This document shows positions 58,402-64,000 of a stretch of 64,000 nt of DNA, in pieces. This DNA comes from Enterobacter sp. Cy-643 (GTDB lineage: Bacteria > Pseudomonadota > Gammaproteobacteria > Enterobacterales > Enterobacteriaceae), in assembly GCF_011752815.1 (NCBI RefSeq), contig NZ_VWWV01000002.1:372001-436000 (forward strand), read 5' to 3'. Under the pieces are notes generated by a model. It was not told the origin of the DNA, ran no database searches, and saw only the letters and a program-made list of their open reading frames with translations. Every line of letters starts with the position of its first letter. The first letter of the stretch is position 1. A program made the translations under genes and the position numbers.

Positions 58402-58418
58402 TAAACAGTTCTTAAACA
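58402..58418 (-). promoter_or_regulatory. PhoP box between macA and ybjX
   Basis: On the minus strand TGTTTA-AGAAC-TGTTTA matches the PhoP consensus (T/G)GTTTA-N5-(T/G)GTTTA at all positions. It is 29 bp upstream of macA in its orientation and about 97 bp upstream of the divergent ybjX, a known PhoP regulon member in enterics. If bound at the macA promoter it would be too near the start for ordinary activation, so repression of macAB, activation of ybjX in reverse orientation, or both are possible. Confidence 0.75.
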
Positions 58419-58515
58419 AACTGCACAATGTGAAGATATGTAACAGTTATTGAACGTCGGTTGACATCCGACATGCTGAAATAGTGCCACCTTTCCCGAA
58501 TATCAGGTTGTTATT

Positions 58516-59463
58516 ATGTCCCAGATCGCTGCCGCGCATGTTACCGAAACCCTGCCTCAAACAGGCTGGAAACTCTTCCTTTCCCTCGCGACGGGCGAAT
58601 GGCAGCCGGGAGCATCCTGGGGCAAGAAGGCTTACCGCCGCAAGTTTATTTTACGCTCACTGGCGATGCCTGTGTACACCGCGAGCCTGATGAACAGCCT
58701 CGCAGGCCAGCCTCATCTAGCCAGTATGCTGAACGCTCAGCCTGGCCTGCCTTGCCGCCTGCATCGTCCTTACCTTGCGCTGCCGCTAAAACGCAAGCAT
58801 ACGCGGGATACTATCGCTTACCACTACCAGAAAATTGCCGAGAAAATGCCGAAAAAATTGCTTAACGGCCATTTCTCTACCGAAGGTTACCGCCTGGCCA
58901 CGCTGGTAGGCAAAAACAACGAGCTGATGTTTATCGACCTGACCTCTCACGATATTGAAGGTAAAGAAGGCGAAGCCTTCCTGAACTTCTGTAACGAAGA
59001 GGGCGTTCCCCTGGCGCGCATGACCTTCACGCTCAGCCAGTTTGAAGGCAAGAACACCTTCTTTATTGGCTGCCTGCAGGGCGCAAAACCCTGGGTACCT
59101 CATGAAGCGATTCAGGCTGCCACGAAAGCCTGCCACGGATTGTTCCCGAAACGCATGCTGCTTGAGGTTGCCTGTGAGCTGGCGAAGCTTCTCGACGCAG
59201 AGCGCATTCTGGCCGTAGGCAACAGCACGCATATTTACCGTTCATGGCGCTACGAGAAAAAGAAAAAAGACAGTCTACATGCGGACTATGACAGTTTCTG
59301 GCAGTCCATGAGCGGCGAACCTCGCGCCGATGGCCTGTATGCTCTGCCGTTCAGCGTCGAACGCAAACCGTTGGAAGATATTGCCAGCAAAAAACGTGCA
59401 GAGTATCGCCGCCGCTATGAACTGCTCGATGGCATGATGAGCAGCATCAACAGCCATTTCTAA
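58516..59463 (+). CDS. ybjX: VirK/YbjX family protein (DUF535)
   Basis: A 315-residue protein of the VirK/YbjX (DUF535) family, about 15 shorter than E. coli YbjX. Typical segments are LASMLNAQPGLPCRLHRPYL (20 residues), FFIGCLQGAKPW and ILAVGNSTHIYRSWRY. There is no signal peptide. In Salmonella virK is PhoP-activated and contributes to resistance to antimicrobial peptides and late infection; the biochemical role is unknown. The upstream PhoP box supports the same regulon here. It converges with ybjD, 21 bp away. Confidence 0.92.
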   Translation: MSQIAAAHVTETLPQTGWKLFLSLATGEWQPGASWGKKAYRRKFILRSLAMPVYTASLMNSLAGQPHLASMLNAQPGLPCRLHRPYLALPLKRKHTRDTIAYHYQKIAEKMPKKLLNGHFSTEGYRLATLVGKNNELMFIDLTSHDIEGKEGEAFLNFCNEEGVPLARMTFTLSQFEGKNTFFIGCLQGAKPWVPHEAIQAATKACHGLFPKRMLLEVACELAKLLDAERILAVGNSTHIYRSWRYEKKKKDSLHADYDSFWQSMSGEPRADGLYALPFSVERKPLEDIASKKRAEYRRRYELLDGMMSSINSHF

Positions 59464-59476
59464 AACGACTTTGCCA

Positions 59477-59498
59477 GCCGGGCGCTAATCCGCCCGGC
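59477..59498. terminator. Hairpin between ybjX and ybjD
   Basis: GCCGGGCG, loop CTAATC, CGCCCGGC, spanning the ybjD stop codon and 13 bp after the ybjX stop. Very stable but without a U tract on either side, so it may protect RNA ends rather than terminate. Confidence 0.45.
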
Positions 59499-61140
59499 CA
59501 CGCGCCAGCCAGAGCACCCTGGAAAACATTTTTCTCAGTAAAGGCGGGACCGCATCCACGCCCCTGCGCCCGGCTTCCAGCGCCACTTCGATAGCTAAAT
59601 CCGGCTTTGACGAGCGATGAATAGCTTTCGTAATAATCCTGCGCAAATTCATCGGCACATTTTCGGGCAGCTGAGCCACGCGATGAAACACATCTGAAAA
59701 ACCCTGCCGATACATAAAATGCTCCATATCCAGCGCAGGCAACGCCGTCAGGTGATCGCGTTCCCGATCTCGATCGTTGTCCAGCAAGCCGCGCACGGTA
59801 GCCGCATATTTTTTGCCGGCATCATCCCCGTCCACCAGCACATGCCATTCAATGCCCATTCGGCGCGCGAACTTAATCAACGGGCGCAAGCCGGATTGCG
59901 CAAACTCGATAACCTTCACACCTTCGGCATCAAAATGGTGTCCACACTGCCGCGCCAGTTCGTTCATCACCCACACTTCGGTCTCGCCTTCCACCAGCAG
60001 CCAGCAGCGGGCAAAGAGCGAAGACGCGCGATTAAAACGAATGTGAAAAGCAATTCGGCGGCTGTCTTCGGCGTTCATCCCCCCCGGTCCAAGCCGCCAC
60101 GCGGCCACGCGGGAAGATTCACGTACCAGCCGGCAAACATGCTCTACCGGCGTCAACGAGAGCAATTCTCCGGAATTTGTCGTGGTAATTTTTTGCAGCG
60201 GCAGCAGATTCAGCAGGTGCCAGGCGACAGACAACATAATCGGGTGCAGACGCGTTTCAGGATCTTCCACCAGCAGCAGCGGGCGGGCGTCCCTGTCGAG
60301 CGCAATACTGCCTTTTGCCTGTAGCAACGTGGAAAACATGCCCAGCAGGATCATGCGGTGCGAACGACTGCCTGGTTTGTCGATCATCCGGTTGATCACA
60401 TCCAGATAGCGCCAGCTGCGCTGCTCATCGTGAGAACGCCGCCGCATCAGGCGCTGGTGCGCTATCGCGCCCTGCTCAGAGAAATAGTGTTCGAGCAGTT
60501 GCACCATGGCCGACAGCCCCTGGCGCAGCTGAGCATCGGTGAGATTTTGCGGCCTTGATACCAGCTCTCTCGCCAGGAAATCCAGCTGGCGCGCGGTCAG
60601 CTCCGTTTCCGGCATTTCCGGCATGCTGCCGTTGCGCAGTCGCCGCATGAACCGAGCATCTCTGAGGCGCAGCACGGGGTTCAGCCGCGTGATATTCATC
60701 GCCATGTCGTCAATTTCGTCCAGCGCCAGCGGCTGGCCGTGGGCATTGAGAAAGCTTCGCAGCGTTAAAACCGTCCCTTCATCCCCAAGCTCTCCTTCCA
60801 GACGGTAGTAAATACGATGAAAGCCGTCGTTCCCCTCGACCCAAACCGGGGAAAGATTACGATACCGGCGCCCTAAATGGTGGCCGGATGCGGCTTCGCG
60901 GAAGGTCAGGATAATTTGCAGGTGACTTTCACGCCCATGCAGCTCGCCGGGGGGAAAATAAAAATCTTCGCGAACAAAATGGTACAGCTCCCAGTGTGGA
61001 GAAAGTAGCAGGGTCAGCGCATCCAGCAGACTGGATTTACCCCAGGCATTTTCGCCAATCAGCACATTGTTTTGCTCAAGCATTAACGACAAACGGTTAA
61101 TACCGCGAAAACCAACTATCTCAACCCGCTCGAGAAACAT
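59485..61140 (-). CDS. ybjD: OLD-family ATPase/TOPRIM protein YbjD
   Basis: A 551-residue protein (E. coli YbjD 552) with the architecture of OLD-family nucleases: an N-terminal ATPase (Walker A GENAWGKSS at 29-37; Walker B-like LLLVEDPETRLHP) and a C-terminal TOPRIM domain with the acidic residues LLVEGETE and LVDGDDAGKKYA. OLD proteins from phage P2 and bacteria are DNA nucleases, and some relatives serve in phage defence, but for the conserved enteric YbjD no function is established to my knowledge. It stands alone, without the UvrD-like partner GajB. The start at 61140 with AGGAGG is chosen over the longer open frame. Confidence 0.92.
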   Translation of the reverse strand: MFLERVEIVGFRGINRLSLMLEQNNVLIGENAWGKSSLLDALTLLLSPHWELYHFVREDFYFPPGELHGRESHLQIILTFREAASGHHLGRRYRNLSPVWVEGNDGFHRIYYRLEGELGDEGTVLTLRSFLNAHGQPLALDEIDDMAMNITRLNPVLRLRDARFMRRLRNGSMPEMPETELTARQLDFLARELVSRPQNLTDAQLRQGLSAMVQLLEHYFSEQGAIAHQRLMRRRSHDEQRSWRYLDVINRMIDKPGSRSHRMILLGMFSTLLQAKGSIALDRDARPLLLVEDPETRLHPIMLSVAWHLLNLLPLQKITTTNSGELLSLTPVEHVCRLVRESSRVAAWRLGPGGMNAEDSRRIAFHIRFNRASSLFARCWLLVEGETEVWVMNELARQCGHHFDAEGVKVIEFAQSGLRPLIKFARRMGIEWHVLVDGDDAGKKYAATVRGLLDNDRDRERDHLTALPALDMEHFMYRQGFSDVFHRVAQLPENVPMNLRRIITKAIHRSSKPDLAIEVALEAGRRGVDAVPPLLRKMFSRVLWLARGRAD

Positions 61141-61550
61141 ATCGCCTCCTGTGCATCCGCTTTTATCCATCGTCCTTTTCGAGTATAGCGGCAACCCGGA
61201 GCGCAATGTAACCACACAATGTCAAAGCGTTACGCGATAAAAACACGCCGCGCTTACCATAATCCATTCGTGCTGATAGGGAATTTTTTATTATCCGGAA
61301 TATTCTTACTTCATTCAAAGATAACCTATACTTCTGCTACCTCTCCTCAGAAAAGGAATAACACCTCATTGCCCTAAATCAAAAAACCGGAGTTTATTGT
61401 GCTGGTGGCGAATTGACGAAATACCTAATATTAACGCGCATTTAATATTACTTTCGTCATTCACTTAATGACGGTGAATTAGCGACAGTCGGGGTCATGT
61501 CATTTAGCGCATGAGCCTTGTATTGTTTCTGGCTTTTATCAGAGGTGGTT
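61141..61550. other. ybjD-aqpZ intergenic region
   Basis: A 410-bp non-coding, largely AT-rich region between divergent ybjD and aqpZ. The notable content is a cluster of inverted repeats at 61415-61479. I could not define promoters with confidence. Confidence 0.6.
61415..61479. repeat. Nested inverted repeats upstream of aqpZ
   Basis: GACGAAA-N4-TAATATTAA, six-base core plus T, TTAATATTA-C-TTTCGTC (61415-61458) is a long two-part palindrome. Its last bases CGTCAT (61455-61460) can also pair with ATGACG (61468-61473), and ATTCAC (61459-61464) with GTGAAT (61474-61479). These pairings exclude one another. The cluster lies 72-136 bp before aqpZ. Confidence 0.7.
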
Positions 61551-62246
61551 ATGTTTAGAAAATTAGCAGCCGAGTTCTTCGGAACGTTCTGGCTGGTATT
61601 TGGTGGCTGCGGTAGCGCAGTATTAGCGGCAGCATTTCCGGAATTAGGCATTGGTTTTGTGGGCGTCGCGCTTGCATTTGGTTTAACCGTGCTGACCATG
61701 GCCTTTGCCGTCGGTCATATTTCCGGTGGCCACTTCAACCCGGCCGTCACGCTTGGCCTGTGGGCCGGTGGCCGCTTCCCGGCTAAAGAAGTGATTGGCT
61801 ACATCATTGCCCAGGTGATTGGCGGTATTGTTGCAGCCGCTATCCTTTATTTAATCGCCAGCGGTAAAGCAGGTTTTGATGCAGCAGCCAGCGGTTTTGC
61901 TTCTAACGGCTACGGTGAACATTCCCCGGGCGGATATTCCATGCTGTCCGCCATTGTGATTGAAATCGTATTAACCTGCGGATTCCTGATTGTTATTCAC
62001 GGTGCAACGGACAAATTTGCTGCACCGGGCTTTGCGCCAATAGCCATTGGCCTGGCATTAACCTTAATTCACTTAATTAGTATTCCGGTTACCAATACCT
62101 CCGTAAACCCTGCGCGCAGTACCGCAGTGGCTATTTTCCAGGGAGGTTGGGCGCTGGATCAGCTGTGGCTTTTCTGGGTCATGCCTATTATTGGTGGGAT
62201 TCTGGGCGGTATTATTTATCGTACCCTGCTGGAAAAACGCAGCTAA
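61551..62246 (+). CDS. aqpZ: Aquaporin Z
   Basis: A 231-residue water channel, the same length as E. coli AqpZ, with six membrane helices and two NPA half-helices (HFNPAVTLG with NPA at 63-65 and SVNPARSTA at 186-188). The selectivity filter residues Phe43, His174, Thr183 and Arg189 are all in place, the pattern of a strict water pore. It speeds osmotic water flow across the inner membrane. The ATG at 61551 follows AGAGGTGG; 11 codons before it are excluded. Confidence 0.97.
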   Translation: MFRKLAAEFFGTFWLVFGGCGSAVLAAAFPELGIGFVGVALAFGLTVLTMAFAVGHISGGHFNPAVTLGLWAGGRFPAKEVIGYIIAQVIGGIVAAAILYLIASGKAGFDAAASGFASNGYGEHSPGGYSMLSAIVIEIVLTCGFLIVIHGATDKFAAPGFAPIAIGLALTLIHLISIPVTNTSVNPARSTAVAIFQGGWALDQLWLFWVMPIIGGILGGIIYRTLLEKRS

Positions 62247-62254
62247 GTCTCCAT

Positions 62255-62292
62255 GCAGGCTTACCCCGGTAAGCCTGCTGTTTTCTTTTTTC
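62255..62292 (+). terminator. Terminator after aqpZ
   Basis: GCAGGCTTACC, two-base loop, GGTAAGCCTGC followed by TGTTTTCTTTTTT, 8 bp after the aqpZ stop. Confidence 0.9.
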
Positions 62293-62393
62293 CCCCACGC
62301 AAAGCTTTTTCTTCGCCCCTACTCGACTCAATTCATTTCTTTCGGTAGTGTGACATCCGTCGTAACATTTTAACTACAAGGATTGTCCCTCCC

Positions 62394-63293
62394 ATGCTGT
62401 CAGGATTACTTATTATCCTGGTGCCGTTGCTCGCCGGTTACCTGATCCCACTGAAACAACCCCACCTGCTGAGGCTGATTCACCGCCTGCTGGGCTGGAT
62501 TGTTTACGTGATCCTCTTCCTGATGGGCATTAGCCTGGCGTTTCTCGATAATCTCGCCAGCAACCTGCTGACTATCCTGCATTACTCGGTGATAAGCATC
62601 GGGGTGATCCTGCTGTGTAACATCGCCGGCCTCTTGCTGCTGGAACGTTCTCTCCCGTGGCGGCATCAGCACAAACAGGAAAAACTGCCCTCGCGTCTGG
62701 CGATGGCCCTGGAATCCTTACAGCTTTGCGGCGTAGTGGCTTTGGGCTTCCTGCTGGGGCTAACCGGGTTTGAGGTGCTTAAATACGCCACAGAGGCCAG
62801 CGAATACACGCTTATCTTCCTGCTGCTGCTGGTCGGGATCCAGCTTCGCAACAGCGGCATGACCTTCCGGCAAATCGTTCTCAACCGCCGCGGTATTATT
62901 GTCGCCATTGTGGTTGTCCTGAGTTCGATGGTTGCCGGGGTGATTAACGCCCTGCTGCTTGGCCTGCCGATAAAAACAGGTCTGGCTATGGCCTCCGGGT
63001 TCGGCTGGTATTCGCTGTCCGGGATCCTGATGACCGAGTCCTACGGGCCGGTGATCGGCAGCGCGACCTTCTTTAACGATCTGGTACGGGAGCTACTGGC
63101 GATTATGCTTATTCCGGCACTGGTACGCCGCAGCCGCTCCACGGCGCTCGGCCTGTGTGGCGCAACCTCAATGGACTTTACCCTGCCGGTGCTGCAGCGC
63201 AGCGGCGGCGTGGAAATTGTGCCTGCCGCCATCGTTCACGGGTTTATTCTTAGTCTGCTGACCCCACTGCTTATCGCCTTCTTCGCCGCCTGA
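62394..63293 (+). CDS. lysO: L-lysine exporter LysO (YbjE)
   Basis: A 299-residue inner-membrane protein of the LysO family with about eight to ten hydrophobic segments. Conserved stretches are LLVGIQLRNSGMTFRQ, GFGWYSLSGILMTESYGP and FFNDLVRELLAIMLIP, the last with the intramembrane acidic residues important in E. coli LysO. It exports lysine and the antimetabolite thialysine. In E. coli it is activated by ArgP; no ArgP site was defined here. The start at 62394 follows AAGGATTG. Confidence 0.93.
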   Translation: MLSGLLIILVPLLAGYLIPLKQPHLLRLIHRLLGWIVYVILFLMGISLAFLDNLASNLLTILHYSVISIGVILLCNIAGLLLLERSLPWRHQHKQEKLPSRLAMALESLQLCGVVALGFLLGLTGFEVLKYATEASEYTLIFLLLLVGIQLRNSGMTFRQIVLNRRGIIVAIVVVLSSMVAGVINALLLGLPIKTGLAMASGFGWYSLSGILMTESYGPVIGSATFFNDLVRELLAIMLIPALVRRSRSTALGLCGATSMDFTLPVLQRSGGVEIVPAAIVHGFILSLLTPLLIAFFAA

Positions 63294-63301
63294 TACCTCT
63301 C

Positions 63302-63323
63302 TGGCGGTAGCCTGCTGCCGCCA
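63302..63323 (+). terminator. Hairpin after lysO
   Basis: TGGCGGTAG, loop CCTG, CTGCCGCCA (one G-U pair), 8 bp after the lysO stop. No T tract follows (AAAGTTGA), so termination strength is uncertain. Confidence 0.5.
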
Positions 63324-63326
63324 AAG

Positions 63327-63340
63327 TTGAGCTATATCAA
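63327..63340 (+). promoter_or_regulatory. FNR site upstream of hcp
   Basis: TTGAG-CTAT-ATCAA differs by one base from the FNR consensus TTGAT-N4-ATCAA. It lies about 95 bp upstream of hcp. In E. coli hcp is FNR-activated from a site near -72; the spacing here would put the start near 63406. Confidence 0.65.
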
Positions 63341-63399
63341 TCTCCCTTTAAGTTGCACCAAAAAGTCCTTTTAACCTGTTAATCCGCAGCCTAACCTTA

Positions 63400-63422
63400 A
63401 ACATGTATTTAAAATATAACTT
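63400..63422 (+). promoter_or_regulatory. NsrR-like operator at hcp
   Basis: AACATGTATTT-A-AAATATAACTT is an 11-1-11 imperfect palindrome close to the NsrR motif (AAGATGCATTT and its reverse complement). It lies just upstream of the hcp start, overlapping the expected transcription start. NsrR represses hcp-hcr in E. coli until nitric oxide is present. Confidence 0.6.
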
Positions 63423-63434
63423 TAAGGTGACATC

Positions 63435-64000
63435 ATGTTTTGTGTGCAATGTGAACAGACCATTCGTACCCCGGCCGGGGACGGCTGCGCCTATGCCCAG
63501 GGCGTCTGCGGTAAAACGGCACAAACTTCCGATCTACAGGATCTGCTGATCGCGACACTGCAGGGGCTGTCCGCCTGGGCCGTTGCCGCGCGCGAACGTG
63601 GCATTATCGATCACGAAATTGATAACTTTGCTCCCCGCGCTTTCTTCTCAACGCTGACCAACGTGAACTTCGACTCCGCCCGCATCGTTGGCTATGCCCG
63701 CGATGCCATTGCGATGCGCGAAGATCTGAAAGCCCGCACGCTGGCTATCGATCCTGCGGCCATCGTCTCTAACCCGATGGCAGAGCTTCAGCTGGTCAGC
63801 AGCGATCTCGGTGAACTGCAGCGTCAGGCTGCAGAATTCACGCCAAATCGTGATAAAGCCGACATCGGCGAAGATATTCTCGGCCTGCGCCTGCTGTGCC
63901 TGTACGGCATGAAAGGCGCTGCCGCTTACATGGAACACGCGCACGTTCTGGGCCAGTACGACAACGATATTTACGCCCAATATCATAAAATCATGGCGTG
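63435..64000 (+). CDS. hcp: Hybrid-cluster protein Hcp (5' part only)
   Basis: The first 188 codons of the hybrid-cluster protein, running off the right edge. The N-terminal cysteines Cys3, Cys6, Cys18 and Cys25 (CxxC-x11-C-x6-C) have the spacing of enteric class II Hcp, which hold a [2Fe-2S] cluster. The hybrid cluster ligands lie beyond the edge. Hcp reduces nitric oxide in the cytoplasm, protecting anaerobic cells from nitrosative stress, and was formerly called hydroxylamine reductase. Its reductase gene hcr would follow outside the window. Upstream FNR and NsrR sites fit this role. Confidence 0.97.
   Translation, partial: MFCVQCEQTIRTPAGDGCAYAQGVCGKTAQTSDLQDLLIATLQGLSAWAVAARERGIIDHEIDNFAPRAFFSTLTNVNFDSARIVGYARDAIAMREDLKARTLAIDPAAIVSNPMAELQLVSSDLGELQRQAAEFTPNRDKADIGEDILGLRLLCLYGMKGAAAYMEHAHVLGQYDNDIYAQYHKIMA

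Overview
The window is a stretch of ordinary core chromosome from an enteric gammaproteobacterium (family Enterobacteriaceae). Nearly every protein is a close full-length relative of an Escherichia coli K-12 protein, and the gene order is that of E. coli from gloC to hcp (roughly minutes 19-21), read in the opposite direction. It is not E. coli itself: the proteins carry many substitutions, and several genes found here in E. coli are missing (ycaL, ycaP, ycaC, the ycaM/N/K group and the tRNA gene serW). I cannot name the genus. I see no prophage, insertion sequence, integron, CRISPR array, rRNA or tRNA gene.

Layout. 1-3000: cell-wall enzymes (end of gloC, mepK, ldtD). 3000-10250: the cmoM-mukF-mukE-mukB operon for chromosome condensation. 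10370-19450: envelope and lipid A genes (elyC, ycbJ, ycaI-msbA-lpxK-ycaQ-ycaR-kdsB). 19650-25170: cmk-rpsA-ihfB and serC-aroA (nucleotide, translation, nucleoid, serine and aromatic synthesis). 25500-31800, plus strand: ycaO and the anaerobic formate locus focA-pflB-pflA. 31900-37300: ycaD and the dmsABC DMSO reductase. 37640-45490: serS, rarA, lolA, ftsK, lrp. 45980-51800, plus strand: trxB, cydDC, aat, infA. 52070-55240: clpA, clpS, cspD. 55300-59460: macAB and ybjX. 59480-64000: ybjD, aqpZ, lysO and the 5' part of hcp.

Themes. Three anaerobically induced loci (focA-pfl, dms, hcp) each have an FNR-like site upstream; focA also has a consensus IHF site and hcp an NsrR-like site. The lipid A and lipoprotein supply line (kdsB, lpxK, msbA, lolA) and peptidoglycan remodelling (mepK, ldtD, elyC) sit close together. 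FtsK, MukBEF and IHF are chromosome-organisation proteins. ClpS/ClpA and Aat together form the N-end rule pathway: Aat adds Leu/Phe to N-termini and ClpS delivers such substrates to ClpAP.

Starts were chosen by comparison with remembered E. coli proteins and by visible ribosome binding sites; about fifteen genes begin inside a longer open frame. I found no convincing novel system. The points most worth checking are the empty serW locus with a duplicated terminator, a nested set of competing inverted repeats upstream of aqpZ, a perfect PhoP box between macA and ybjX, and a GTG start for ycaI.
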